A program made the translations under genes and the position numbers. From assembly GCA_025352885.1 (NCBI GenBank), contig JANXRZ010000240.1, positions 26,573-90,572 on the forward strand: a DNA stretch of 64,000 nucleotides, written 5' to 3'. Below are positions 1 through 8,648 of this stretch, piece by piece. The notes under the pieces were generated by a model that worked only from the letters and a program-made list of their open reading frames with translations, was not told where the DNA came from and did not search any database. This DNA comes from Pseudomonadota bacterium. GTDB taxonomy: Bacteria > Pseudomonadota > Gammaproteobacteria > Burkholderiales > SG8-39. Within the stretch, counting starts at the first letter, position 1; each line of letters starts with the position of its first letter.

Positions 1-654
1 GCGAGCCTTTCGCTCGCCGCCGACTTCGACTTTTCGGGGTATGTGCTCGACCGCGTCAAGGTCGACGACTACCCGATCAACTGGAAGACATTCATAGAGG
101 TCTACCTCGAGGTCTATCACGTCGACCCGTTCCACCCGGGTCTCGGCAATTTCACGGACTGCAATAACTTCTACCTCGAATCCGATGAGCGGTACTCCTT
201 GCAGGTCGTGGCCGCGAAGGCCGGCCTTGGACGGCCCGGCACGCCGGTCTACAAGCGTTGGCACGACGCCTGCCTCGGGTATCTCGAGGGCAAGCAGCCG
301 AAATACGGCGCCTTGTGGCTGACTTACTTCCCGGGCCTCATGCTCGAGTGGTACCCGAACGTGCTCGTCGTATCGCAGCTGATCCCGCGCTCGCCGACGC
401 TCACGACCAACATCGTGGAGTTCTACTACCCGGAAGACATCGCGCTCTTCGAGCGGGAATTCGTCGAGGCCGAGCAGGCCGCGTATATCGAGACGGCGCT
501 CGAGGACGGCGAAATCTGCACGCGCATGGATCGCGGGCGCCGGGCGCTTCACGCACAGGGCATCAGCGAAGCGGGACCGTACCAGTCGCCGATGGAGGAT
601 GCGCTCGTTCACTTCCACGAGTACCTGAGGCGCGAGCTCGACCGTCCCGCATAG
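1..654 (+). CDS. Rieske ring-hydroxylating oxygenase alpha subunit, C-terminal part (5' end outside window)
   Basis: The reading frame is open from base 1, so the N-terminal Rieske [2Fe-2S] domain lies off the left edge; the GTG at 43 is internal. The visible part matches the catalytic domain of aromatic-ring-hydroxylating dioxygenase large subunits: NWKxxxExxxExYHxxxxHPG supplies the two histidines of the mononuclear iron site, and the ED-GEICTRM-RG stretch near the C-terminus is the region that usually carries the acidic third ligand. Such enzymes insert O2 into aromatic rings or demethylate substrates using electrons from a reductase. No reductase or beta subunit follows; the next gene is a sulfurtransferase. 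The substrate cannot be judged from this half. Confidence 0.85.
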   Translation, partial: ASLSLAADFDFSGYVLDRVKVDDYPINWKTFIEVYLEVYHVDPFHPGLGNFTDCNNFYLESDERYSLQVVAAKAGLGRPGTPVYKRWHDACLGYLEGKQPKYGALWLTYFPGLMLEWYPNVLVVSQLIPRSPTLTTNIVEFYYPEDIALFEREFVEAEQAAYIETALEDGEICTRMDRGRRALHAQGISEAGPYQSPMEDALVHFHEYLRRELDRPA

Positions 655-677
655 CGCCGCTCCTGTAAAATTGCGGC

Positions 678-1526
678 ATGGCCTACCGCACACTCATCGA
701 CACAGCAACGCTCGCGAAGAATCTCGACGCCTCCGACTGGCGGATCTTCGACTTGCGTCACGATCTCGCCCAACCTGAACTCGGACGGCAGCAGTATGCC
801 GAGGGTCATATCCCGGGCGCGACCTTCGTCAGCCTCGACACGCAGCTCTCCGGGGAAAAAACCGGGCGCAACGGGCGACACCCCTTGCCGGACGCAGCCG
901 ACTTCATGGCCGCGCTCGGCGAATGGGGCATCACGCCCGGCCAGCAGATCGTCGTCTACGACGCCTCCGGCGGGACATTTGCCGGAAGGCTGTGGTGGAT
1001 GCTGCGCTGGATGGGTCATTACAGCGTCGCGCTGCTCGACGGCGGATTCGCCAAGTGGGAAAAAGAGGGCCGCCCGGTTACGGCAGAAGTGCCGCACTAC
1101 TCCCCGACCACCTATCGAGGCGCCCCGCGCACGATGCATGTCGATGCCGCCTTTGTCGCAGCGAACCTCGGTAAGTCGGAAGTCACGGTCGTGGACGCGC
1201 GAGCCGCCGGCCGCTTCGCCGGTGCAGGCGAGACGATCGACCCCGTAGGCGGCCATATCCCCGGCGCGATCAACCGGCCCTACAACCAGAATCTCGCCAA
1301 GGACGGAACCTTCAAGTCCCCACAGGTGCTTGCAAAGGAGTTTGCCGAGTTGCTTGGCAACCGCTCGCCCAAGCAGATCGTCCATCAGTGCGGCTCGGGC
1401 GTTTCTGCGTGCCACAACATCCTCGCGATGGAGATCGCAGGACTCGCAGGATCCCGTTTGTATCCGGGTTCGTGGAGCGAATGGTGCGCCGATCCCAAGC
1501 GGCCGATTGCTACGGGCGACGAGTAG
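678..1526 (+). CDS. sseA: 3-mercaptopyruvate / thiosulfate sulfurtransferase
   Basis: This 282-residue protein has two tandem rhodanese domains (about 1-145 and 155-280), the usual architecture and length. The second domain carries the active loop CGSGVSAC, with the persulfide-forming cysteine at residue 238. The CG[S/T]GV-type loop is characteristic of mercaptopyruvate sulfurtransferases rather than the CRxGxx[R/T] loop of thiosulfate rhodaneses, so 3-mercaptopyruvate is the likelier donor. The enzyme would be cytoplasmic; no signal peptide is seen. It follows the oxygenase by 23 bases on the same strand, but a functional link is not evident. Confidence 0.88.
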   Translation: MAYRTLIDTATLAKNLDASDWRIFDLRHDLAQPELGRQQYAEGHIPGATFVSLDTQLSGEKTGRNGRHPLPDAADFMAALGEWGITPGQQIVVYDASGGTFAGRLWWMLRWMGHYSVALLDGGFAKWEKEGRPVTAEVPHYSPTTYRGAPRTMHVDAAFVAANLGKSEVTVVDARAAGRFAGAGETIDPVGGHIPGAINRPYNQNLAKDGTFKSPQVLAKEFAELLGNRSPKQIVHQCGSGVSACHNILAMEIAGLAGSRLYPGSWSEWCADPKRPIATGDE

Positions 1527-1534
1527 GCGCGGAA

Positions 1535-2464
1535 CTAAGCCTTCTGCAGTTGCGTTTTTTCGAGCCAGGCAAAAAGCGCGTCGAGTACCCGGTCCCTGAT
1601 CGGCGGTCTTGAAAGCACCAGGTCGTGGAGCGCGCCGGGGAACTGTTCCACGGTCACCGCCTTGCCCAGCTTGGGGCTCCATTTCACGATCGACCGCCAG
1701 CCGAGCACGATGTCGGCTTCATCCGAATGCATGACCAGGACCGGGCAGGCGATCGACAAGCCTGCATGCACCTTGGCGTGGGCGGCAAGGACGGCGCCCA
1801 CCCAGCCGAAGAAGAGCGGAAAGCCATCGAGCGGCTTCAGGCGCAGGTCGAACATCCACTCGCCACCGTAGTCCTTGTGCAGGCTCTTTGCGTAATCGCG
1901 CGGCAATCGCTTGGGGTCAGTGAGGAAAGGAAACAGCAGCCCGGTGGCCGCCGCAATCCCAAGCTTGAAGCGGTCGGCGGCCGGCACATTGAAATCGAAA
2001 AACGGGCTGTTCAGCCAGAGCGCGGAAATCCGGTCCTTGCTCTCGCCGGCGTTCGCGTAGAGCGAAGCGACCAGCCCGCCGGTCGAGTGGCCTGCAAGCA
2101 GCAAGGGACCCTGCGTCTCGCGCGACACGATGCCGATGGCGGCGGTAATGTCGGCGAAGTACTCCTCGATGCGCTTGCAGAAGCACGGATGCTGATCCGG
2201 TAGCAGCGAGCGGCCGTGCTTCCTCAAGTCGAGCGCATAGAAGGCCCAGCCTTCCGCCTCGAAGCGCTCGGCCATGTGCGCCTGGAAAAAATAATCGATG
2301 AATCCGTGGATGTAGAGCACCGCGCGCCTATGCGATGACCCGCCCGACTTGCGCACTAGCGTCGCAATGACCGGGCCGTCGTAGTCCGGGGAGAAGGTGA
2401 GCGTTGTGCTTTCAAAGCCCGCCATCAGGCTGTCTGCCGACCATGCAACCGGGTGCTGCTTCAT
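1535..2464 (-). CDS. Alpha/beta hydrolase of the lysophospholipase / monoacylglycerol lipase type
   Basis: This is a 309-residue alpha/beta hydrolase (Hydrolase_4-like). An oxyanion/HG strand region VLYIHGF is followed by the nucleophile elbow GHSTGG (Ser of GxSxG), a downstream acid candidate in MHSDEADIV and a C-terminal histidine in GALHDLVL, giving a complete catalytic triad in family order. ATG 2464 overlaps the stop of queG (ATGA), so the gene is translationally coupled behind queG; a longer open frame upstream is just the queG gene in another frame. The likely activity is hydrolysis of carboxyl esters such as monoacyl lipids. The physiological substrate is unknown. Confidence 0.85.
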   Translation of the reverse strand: MKQHPVAWSADSLMAGFESTTLTFSPDYDGPVIATLVRKSGGSSHRRAVLYIHGFIDYFFQAHMAERFEAEGWAFYALDLRKHGRSLLPDQHPCFCKRIEEYFADITAAIGIVSRETQGPLLLAGHSTGGLVASLYANAGESKDRISALWLNSPFFDFNVPAADRFKLGIAAATGLLFPFLTDPKRLPRDYAKSLHKDYGGEWMFDLRLKPLDGFPLFFGWVGAVLAAHAKVHAGLSIACPVLVMHSDEADIVLGWRSIVKWSPKLGKAVTVEQFPGALHDLVLSRPPIRDRVLDALFAWLEKTQLQKA

Positions 2465-3516
2465 GCGTGCCTCTCCAGTGCCCAAGCTACGTGCTCGCGA
2501 ACAAGCGGTGATGGATCGTCGGCGCGGGCTCGAAGCGCCGAAACTGTTTTCTCGGAGGTGTCGGCGTTTCCGAGCCCGACCGCAAGATTGCGCAGCCACC
2601 GCTCATGGCCTATGCGCCGGATTGCAGACCCCGCCATGCGCTCGCCGAACTCCACCTCGCCCCAGGCAAACAATTCGACCAGGCTTGCCGAATCGAGGCC
2701 GTTGCGCACGGCAAAATCCGGCTCGGGCGTAATTTGCGCGAAGCTGTTCCAGGGGCAGGCCAGCTGGCAATCGTCGCAGCCGTACACGCGATTGCCGATA
2801 AGCGCGCGCAACTCGACCGGGATCGAGCCTTTCAGCTCGATGGTCAGGTACGAGATGCACCGGCGGGCGTCGAGGCTGTATGGACCGCGGATCGCCTGCG
2901 TCGGGCAGACGTCGATGCATTTCGTGCAGGTGCCGCAATGGGCCTCAACTGGCGCATCGATCGGCAGCGGCAAGTCGGTATAAATCTCGCCGAGGAAAAA
3001 GTACGAGCCGGCGTCCCTCGACAAAAGCAGCGTGTGCTTGCCGCGCCAACCGAGTCCGGCCTTGGCCGCCAGTTCCACTTCCATGACCGGCGCCGAATCG
3101 GTGAACACGCGGTAGCCGAATTCGCCGACCTCGTGTCCCACCCGGTCGGCGAGTTGTTGCAGGCGGCCTCTCAGGACCTTGTGATAGTCGCGGCCGCGCG
3201 CGTACTTGGCAATGTATGCATGCTTTTGGTCAGCCAGTTCGGCCCATCCATCGCCGTCCTGCGGCAGGTAGTTCATCCGGCAAGCGATCACGCGAACCGT
3301 GCCGGGGATCAGGTCCGCCGGTCGCGAGCGGCGCTCGCCATGGCGTGCCATATAATCCATGTCCCCATGCCAGCCCCGTTCGAGCCATTCGGCCAGGCGC
3401 GGCTCGGCGCTCGAGAGGTCGGTATCTGCAATGCCCACGCTTTGGAATCCGAGTTCCCGGCCCCAGGCCTTGATGGAGAGCGCAAGGCTCGCGACGTCGT
3501 AACCGGTTTTCGGCAT
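2461..3516 (-). CDS. queG: Epoxyqueuosine reductase QueG
   Basis: The 351-residue protein has a DUF1730 N-terminal domain, two [4Fe-4S] clusters of the ferredoxin type (CGTCTKCIDVCP near residue 193 and GCDDCQLACPWN near 245) and a C-terminal HEAT-like segment, exactly the QueG order. It is a cobalamin-dependent cytoplasmic enzyme that reduces epoxyqueuosine to queuosine in tRNA wobble position 34. It is divergent from tsaE with only 17 bases between the two start codons and is coupled by ATGA to the downstream hydrolase gene. Length and motifs leave little doubt. Confidence 0.97.
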   Translation of the reverse strand: MPKTGYDVASLALSIKAWGRELGFQSVGIADTDLSSAEPRLAEWLERGWHGDMDYMARHGERRSRPADLIPGTVRVIACRMNYLPQDGDGWAELADQKHAYIAKYARGRDYHKVLRGRLQQLADRVGHEVGEFGYRVFTDSAPVMEVELAAKAGLGWRGKHTLLLSRDAGSYFFLGEIYTDLPLPIDAPVEAHCGTCTKCIDVCPTQAIRGPYSLDARRCISYLTIELKGSIPVELRALIGNRVYGCDDCQLACPWNSFAQITPEPDFAVRNGLDSASLVELFAWGEVEFGERMAGSAIRRIGHERWLRNLAVGLGNADTSEKTVSALRARADDPSPLVREHVAWALERHA

Positions 3517-3533
3517 CGCCCGATCTTAGCAAC

Positions 3534-4016
3534 ATGACTGCAAGCGCCCCGCAGCTTCCCCTTGCGTCCGAAGACGCCACCCTCGCCTTGGGCGCGGCCC
3601 TCGCAAAGGGCGCGTCGCCCGGTCTCGTCCTCTTCCTCTCGGGCGATCTCGGGGCCGGCAAAACCACACTCGTGCGCGGACTCCTGCGGGCGCTCGGGTG
3701 GACCGGTCGCGTGAAAAGCCCGACGTACGCACTGGTTGAGCATTACACCGCTTCTAGGTTAGACTTGTATCACTTTGATTTTTATCGGTTCAAGGACCGC
3801 GAGGAATGGGTGAACTCGGGTTTCCGGGAGCACTTCAACCCGGAGTCTTTGTGTGTGGTCGAATGGCCCGAAAAGGCCGGCGACCTGCTGCCCCTTCCCG
3901 ATCTGCACCTGACCCTCGAAGTGTCCCCGCCCGGCCGTCGCGCCGCCTTCGAAACGCATTCGGACGCGGGACGCGCCTGGCGGCGTTCTGCACTGGCTTC
4001 CTTGCTGCGTTCCTGA
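3534..4016 (+). CDS. tsaE: tRNA threonylcarbamoyladenosine biosynthesis ATPase TsaE
   Basis: This is a 160-residue P-loop ATPase with Walker A GDLGAGKTT at 37-45, the switch-like SPTY motif and the conserved YHFDFYR and VVEWPE segments of the TsaE family. With TsaB and TsaD it supports t6A37 formation in ANN-decoding tRNAs. The 3' end overlaps the amiC frame extensively, an organisation that fixes neither stop nor start unambiguously for amiC but leaves the TsaE frame complete. TsaE next to an N-acetylmuramoyl-L-alanine amidase gene is a common proteobacterial pairing. Confidence 0.96.
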   Translation: MTASAPQLPLASEDATLALGAALAKGASPGLVLFLSGDLGAGKTTLVRGLLRALGWTGRVKSPTYALVEHYTASRLDLYHFDFYRFKDREEWVNSGFREHFNPESLCVVEWPEKAGDLLPLPDLHLTLEVSPPGRRAAFETHSDAGRAWRRSALASLLRS

Positions 4017-5227
4017 CCGTTGGCCCCGCGTGCGCCGCGGACCAGATTGTTTCCACGCGCATCTGGCCGGCCAAGGACTACACCCGGGTCACGCTCGAAT
4101 CGCGCAATGAAATCCGGTACTCGCTCTTCTCGGTCGTGAACCCGGACCGGCTCGTGCTTGACCTCGAAGGCGTGGAGATGAGCGCCGTGTTGAACGAGCT
4201 CAACAACAAGGTCACGCCTGACGACCCGTATATCCAGAAACTTCGGGTGGCCCTGAACCGGCCCGGCGTCACCCGGGTCGTGCTCGACCTCAAGACGGTG
4301 GTCAAGGCGCAAGCTTTCACTCTCAAGCCGGTCGCCGACTACCGGCACCGGCTCGTGCTCGACATCTACCCCTCGGACCCGCCGGACCCGTTGCTGGTCT
4401 TGCTGCAGGAAGAGGCCGCCAAGCAGTCCACCCCGGTGCCGGCCCCTGTGCCGCAAGCGCAGCCGGCGGCCCCGCAATCCTTGCCGCCCCTTCCCAAAGA
4501 CAAGGTCACCCGCCTTGCCACGATCGTGATCGATCCCGGCCATGGCGGCGAAGATCCGGGCGCGCTCGGCCGCGGCGGCAGCCAGGAAAAATACGTCACG
4601 CTCGTCATCGCCAAACGCCTCAAGACCATGATCGAGCAGGAGCCGGGCCTTCGCGTTGTCCTGACCCGCGATGCGGACTACTACCTGCCTCTCGCCACGC
4701 GGGTAGAAAAAGCGCGCAAGGTGAAGGCGGACCTCTTCGTGTCGATCCATGCCGATGCGTTCGTCAAGCCGCATGCGCGCGGCTCGTCGGTGTTTGCGCT
4801 ATCTGAGCGCCGCGCCACCTCAGAAGCGGCTCGGTGGCTGGCGAAAAAGGAGAACGAGGCCGACCTCATCGGCGGGGTGAACCTCGACGTGAAGGACCGG
4901 TATCTCGCGCAGACGCTGCTCGACCTCTCGCAGACTGCAACGATCAGCGACAGCCTCAAGCTCGGCCGCCATGTGCTGCTGGAACTCGGCGCGATCAACA
5001 CACTGCACAAGGCGCAGGTCGAGCAGGCAAGCTTTGCAGTGCTGAAGTCCCCGGACGTCCCGTCGATCCTGGTCGAGACCGCCTTCATCAGCAACCCGGA
5101 CGAGGAACGGCGGCTGAACGACGACGCCTACCAGGACAAACTCGCCCGCGCGATCCTGAACGGCATCAAGCGCTATTTCGCGAAGAATCCGCCGCGGCCG
5201 CAGAGCCCGCTGGCTTTCAAGAACTAG
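3863..5227 (+). CDS. amiC: N-acetylmuramoyl-L-alanine amidase (AmiC type)
   Basis: Roughly 454 residues: a long N-terminal export region, an AMIN domain (about residues 55-170) that targets peptidoglycan or septa, a Pro/Ala-rich linker, and an Amidase_3 zinc domain with IVIDPGHGG (zinc His), SQEK (acidic ligand), VSIHADA (zinc His) and the catalytic-glutamate segment ILVETAFISN. It cleaves the stem peptide from MurNAc during daughter-cell separation. ATG 3863 is chosen because no ATG, GTG or TTG lies between it and the hydrophobic signal; it overlaps tsaE by 154 bases. A twin arginine (PSRRLR) precedes the hydrophobic stretch ending ACAA, so Tat export, as for E. coli AmiC, is plausible. The last bases CTAG also serve the opposite-strand stop. 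Confidence 0.93.
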   Translation: MARKGRRPAAPSRSAPDPRSVPARPSRRLRNAFGRGTRLAAFCTGFLAAFLTVGPACAADQIVSTRIWPAKDYTRVTLESRNEIRYSLFSVVNPDRLVLDLEGVEMSAVLNELNNKVTPDDPYIQKLRVALNRPGVTRVVLDLKTVVKAQAFTLKPVADYRHRLVLDIYPSDPPDPLLVLLQEEAAKQSTPVPAPVPQAQPAAPQSLPPLPKDKVTRLATIVIDPGHGGEDPGALGRGGSQEKYVTLVIAKRLKTMIEQEPGLRVVLTRDADYYLPLATRVEKARKVKADLFVSIHADAFVKPHARGSSVFALSERRATSEAARWLAKKENEADLIGGVNLDVKDRYLAQTLLDLSQTATISDSLKLGRHVLLELGAINTLHKAQVEQASFAVLKSPDVPSILVETAFISNPDEERRLNDDAYQDKLARAILNGIKRYFAKNPPRPQSPLAFKN

Positions 5228-5634
5228 GCCTGCGGGTACTCGGACACCTCGACGAGGTTGCCGTCCGGATCGCGAAAGTACACCGAGCGGATCGGGCCCA
5301 GCGCGCCCCGGCGCTCCACCGGCCCCGATTCGATTGCAACGTTTTCCGCCTTGAGGTGCGCAATTACTTGTGCCAGGGGCACCGCCGCGATCAGGCAGAA
5401 ATCGCCCGAACCATAGGTCGGCACCTTTGCCTTGGTCGGCGTCTCGGTCGCACGATCCTGCAGGTTGATCTTCTGGCGTCCGAACTTGAGCGCATGACGC
5501 GCCTGCCCCTCGGGCCCACGGAAAAACTCCCGCTCGAAGCCGAGCACCCGCTCGTAGAACTGCGTGGTGGCTTCAATGTCGGCGACGGTCAGGACGAGAT
5601 GGTCGACACGGTCGATCAGGGGGACGGCAGGCAC
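5224..5634 (-). CDS. VOC / glyoxalase-like family protein
   Basis: A protein of about 136 residues with the vicinal-oxygen-chelate fold signature: DHLVLTVADIEATTQFYERVLGF at the N-terminus and a C-terminal VYFRDPDGNLVEV strand carrying the metal-binding glutamate; the first metal ligand is the His of VDHL. GTG 5634 is preferred over TTG 5640 because AAGGA lies seven bases before it. Members include glyoxalases, ring-cleavage dioxygenases and many uncharacterised enzymes; the exact reaction cannot be assigned. It is convergent with amiC and their stops share one CTAG. Confidence 0.8.
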   Translation of the reverse strand: MPAVPLIDRVDHLVLTVADIEATTQFYERVLGFEREFFRGPEGQARHALKFGRQKINLQDRATETPTKAKVPTYGSGDFCLIAAVPLAQVIAHLKAENVAIESGPVERRGALGPIRSVYFRDPDGNLVEVSEYPQA

Positions 5635-5661
5635 GTTCAATTCCTTTTCCGAGAAAGACGT

Positions 5662-6177
5662 TTAATTGCGGACCGGCTCGACGACTGCTTTCCAGGCGTC
5701 GCGCTTTTGTTCGAACTTGAGGGAGGCGTGCGCCGGGCTCGTCGAAGGCAGCCTGCGGTATTCCAGGCTCGGTAACACCGCTCCACGCGCCCCAAGGACG
5801 TATCGGCGGTAGGTCGTCTCGGCCTTGGTGCCGTTGAAGAATACCTTTTCGACTCTCGGATGGGTGAGGTAGAACGACTCGAAATCGTTCACCACGATCG
5901 AGTCCTCCTCGATGGCCGTGTCGAGGCTTCCCTCGCGCACGCACGACTCGAGCACATCCCAGAGCGCAATGCCGTTCGATTTCAACAGGCGGACCCTCGC
6001 GGCATACGAGAGGCCCGGATCCGCGCCCAGCAGGTCGCCCATAATCCGCCAGAAAAGGTTCTGCGGGTGCGCGTAATACTGGGACGCGCGAAGCGACGCG
6101 CCGCCGGGCATGCTGCCGAGGATGAGCACGCGGGCGCGCGTGTTCTCAATCGGCGGGAAACTGCGAACGCGAAGCAC
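5662..6177 (-). CDS. DNA-deoxyinosine / uracil-superfamily DNA glycosylase
   Basis: This 171-residue single-domain enzyme belongs to the uracil-DNA glycosylase superfamily. The N-terminal ILGSMPGGASL loop with SQYYAHPQNLFW matches the hypoxanthine/deoxyinosine glycosylase (HDG, family 6) and Mug-like groups, and the KVFFNGTKAE segment matches the later conserved block. It would excise deaminated bases, probably hypoxanthine, starting base-excision repair. The start is GTG 6177, giving a 32-base overlap with the 3' end of the DedA gene upstream. It sits close to mutL, but on the other strand. Confidence 0.8.
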   Translation of the reverse strand: MLRVRSFPPIENTRARVLILGSMPGGASLRASQYYAHPQNLFWRIMGDLLGADPGLSYAARVRLLKSNGIALWDVLESCVREGSLDTAIEEDSIVVNDFESFYLTHPRVEKVFFNGTKAETTYRRYVLGARGAVLPSLEYRRLPSTSPAHASLKFEQKRDAWKAVVEPVRN

Positions 6178-6805
6178 GCCGGGCTTTCAGGTATTCGTAG
6201 ACCATGGGCAGGAGCGACACCCCGATGATGCCGAAGATGACCACGGTCAGGTTTTTCTTCACCACCGGGATGTTCCCGAAGAAGTAACCGAGCATCGTCA
6301 GCGACACCACCCAGAGGATAGCGCCGCCGATGCAGAAGCCGATGTAGCGCAGGTACGGCATGCGGCCGATGCCCGCCACGAAGGGCGCAAACGTGCGCAC
6401 GAAAGGCATGAAGCGCGCGATGACGATCGTCTTGCCGCCATGCTTGTCATAGAAGGCCTGCGTGCGATCCAGGTGCTTGCGATTGAAGAAGACCGAGTCT
6501 TCCCAGCGAAACACTTTGGGGCCCAGCCAGCGCCCCGCCCAGTAATTCGTGTTGTCCCCGAGCAAGGCCGCCGCAATCAAGACCCCGATCACCAGGCCGA
6601 TGGACAGCCCGCCGGTCGCGGCGAGTGCACCGACGACGAACAGGAGCGAGTCGCCGGGCAGGAACGGGATCACGACGAGCCCCGTTTCGCAGAAGATTAT
6701 GAGAAAGAGCAGTGCATATACCCAGGTGCCGTACTGTGCGAGGAAGGAAGCGATGTGCGCATCGAGATGGACGAGAAAATCCCACGCAAAGGCCACGAGT
6801 TCCAT
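6146..6805 (-). CDS. DedA family inner-membrane protein
   Basis: The 219-residue protein is a typical DedA/SNARE-associated membrane protein: several hydrophobic segments, the ETGLVVIPFLPGDSLLF motif near the N-terminus (E and PGD are family hallmarks), GDNTNYWAGRWLG, and the paired arginines of the RFMPFVRTFAPFVAG motif. DedA proteins are proton-coupled lipid-carrier (undecaprenyl phosphate) flippases or related membrane-homeostasis factors. ATG 6805 is placed just before the first hydrophobic region; the frame upstream is open only by chance. It is divergent from mutL, with 61 bases between starts. Confidence 0.92.
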   Translation of the reverse strand: MELVAFAWDFLVHLDAHIASFLAQYGTWVYALLFLIIFCETGLVVIPFLPGDSLLFVVGALAATGGLSIGLVIGVLIAAALLGDNTNYWAGRWLGPKVFRWEDSVFFNRKHLDRTQAFYDKHGGKTIVIARFMPFVRTFAPFVAGIGRMPYLRYIGFCIGGAILWVVSLTMLGYFFGNIPVVKKNLTVVIFGIIGVSLLPMVYEYLKARRASRSQFPAD

Positions 6806-6866
6806 GGGCCGATTGTAAGGCGTAAGCGCGAGGCGACCGCGAGGCCTCCCCGTTATACTTCGCTTC

Positions 6867-8648
6867 ATGAGCGCCATCCAGGTGTTGCCCGACCTGCTGA
6901 TCAGCCAGATCGCGGCCGGTGAAGTCGTCGAAAGGCCGGCCTCCGTCCTCAAGGAACTGCTCGAGAACAGCCTGGATTCGGGCGCGACCGAAGTGCAGGT
7001 CCTGCTCGACGCCGGCGGCATTTCGCGCATCCAGGTGGAAGACGATGGGGGCGGAATTTCACGTGAGGACTTCGCGCTTGCCCTTGCGCGCCATGCCACG
7101 AGCAAGATCCGGTCACTCGAAGACCTCGAAGCGGTCGGGTCGCTCGGGTTTCGCGGCGAAGCGCTTGCCTCCATCGCTTCAGTCGCGCGCGTCACGCTGA
7201 CTTCACGCACCGGCGGCTCGGCCCATGCTCACTCCGTGAATTCGGAGGGCCCAACAACGGGGCCCGTTGAGCCGGCGGCACGCCAGCCCGGCACCACCGT
7301 TACCGTTGCCGACCTTTATTTCAACACGCCCGCGCGGCGTAAGTTCCTTCGCACGGAGGCAACCGAATTTGGCCACTGCGAAGGGGTGTTCAACCGCATC
7401 GCCCTTGCCCGCCCCGACGTCGCCTTCCTTCTCAAGCACACCGGCCGGGTCAGCGCGCATTACCGCGCACACTCCGTCGGCGAACGCGTAGCCGCGATCC
7501 TCGGCGCAGAGTTCTCCGCGGCGAGCCTGCCGGTCGAAGTGGAGGCCGGAACCCTGTCGCTGCGTGGATTCGCCGGCGCGCCGCAGGCCGCGCGCAATCG
7601 CGCGGACCAGCAGTTCTTCTTCGTCAACGGCCGCTTCGTTCGCGACCGGCTGCTCTCGCACGCGGTTCGCGAGGCTTACAGCGATGTGTTGCATGGCGGA
7701 AGGCAGCCGGCCTATGCGCTCTTCCTCGAGCTCGATCCCCGCGGCGTCGACGTAAACGTCCATCCTGCGAAGACCGAAGTGCGCTTCCGCGATTCGCGCT
7801 CGATTCACCAATTCGTTTTCCATGCGGTGAAGCGCGCGCTCGCCCCGGGCGCAGGACAGGCGCCGGTGGCTTACGCCCAGATGGACCAGGGCGCAGGCGC
7901 GCTTGCAGGGTCGATCGCCCCCAGGCCGGCTTACCGTCCGTACCAGCCGGGGCTGGGCGTGCAGCAGCCGGTCGCCGCTTATCACGCGCTGATGGCGGAT
8001 GTTTCGACAGGCACGGCCGACGTGGCCATCGCGCCGCCGCTCCCGCAGTCGTTGCGGCCGGACTCCCTGCCGCTCGGTTACGCGATCGCGCAATTGCACG
8101 GCGTCTACATCTTCGCGCAAAACGACGCAGGGCTGGTGCTGGTCGACATGCACGCCGCGCATGAGCGCATCGTCTACGAAAAAATGCGGCGCTCGCTGGA
8201 CGCCGGAGTCCTGCAGCGCCAGGCGTTGCTTGTCCCGGCCATGTTCCAAGCCGATTCGGTCGAAGTGGCGACGGCCGAAGAACAGCAGGCGGCCCTGGAT
8301 GCTCTCGGCTTCGAGATCGGCGTGGCCTCGCCCACGACGCTCGCGGTTCGCGCGGTGCCCGCGTCGCTCGCGGGCGGGGACCTGCCGGCCCTCGCACGCA
8401 GCGTGCTCGCCGACCTGCGCGAGTTCGGCGCAACCGAGGCGCTGGCCACGCGCCGGGACGAATTGCTCTCCACGATGGCCTGCCATGCGGCCGTGCGCGC
8501 CAATCGCATGTTGTCGTTGCCTGAAATGAACGCGCTCCTGCGCGAGATGGAAGACACAGAGCGCTCGGGCAGTTGCAATCATGGCCGCCCGACCTGGTAC
8601 CAGATGTCGATGGGCGACCTCGACCGCCTATTCCTGCGTGGGCGCTGA
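6867..8648 (+). CDS. mutL: DNA mismatch repair protein MutL
   Basis: 593 residues. The N-terminal GHKL ATPase has the E-N motif ([12 protein letters not shown]), DDGGGI and [10 protein letters not shown], followed by the transducer domain, a Pro/Gln/Ala-rich linker (about residues 330-400) and a C-terminal dimerisation domain. At residues 427-438 the sequence [12 protein letters not shown] fits the DQHA(x)2E(x)4E metal-dependent endonuclease motif, so this MutL probably nicks DNA itself, unlike E. coli MutL. The downstream miaA starts inside its 3' end, the familiar mutL-miaA pairing. Confidence 0.97.
   Translation: MSAIQVLPDLLISQIAAGEVVERPASVLKELLENSLDSGATEVQVLLDAGGISRIQVEDDGGGISREDFALALARHATSKIRSLEDLEAVGSLGFRGEALASIASVARVTLTSRTGGSAHAHSVNSEGPTTGPVEPAARQPGTTVTVADLYFNTPARRKFLRTEATEFGHCEGVFNRIALARPDVAFLLKHTGRVSAHYRAHSVGERVAAILGAEFSAASLPVEVEAGTLSLRGFAGAPQAARNRADQQFFFVNGRFVRDRLLSHAVREAYSDVLHGGRQPAYALFLELDPRGVDVNVHPAKTEVRFRDSRSIHQFVFHAVKRALAPGAGQAPVAYAQMDQGAGALAGSIAPRPAYRPYQPGLGVQQPVAAYHALMADVSTGTADVAIAPPLPQSLRPDSLPLGYAIAQLHGVYIFAQNDAGLVLVDMHAAHERIVYEKMRRSLDAGVLQRQALLVPAMFQADSVEVATAEEQQAALDALGFEIGVASPTTLAVRAVPASLAGGDLPALARSVLADLREFGATEALATRRDELLSTMACHAAVRANRMLSLPEMNALLREMEDTERSGSCNHGRPTWYQMSMGDLDRLFLRGR

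Noticed and set aside
7203..8582. 459-residue open frame on the minus strand across mutL
   Set aside because: It is fully antisense to MutL, basic and low-complexity, with no recognisable motif; a GC-rich shadow frame.
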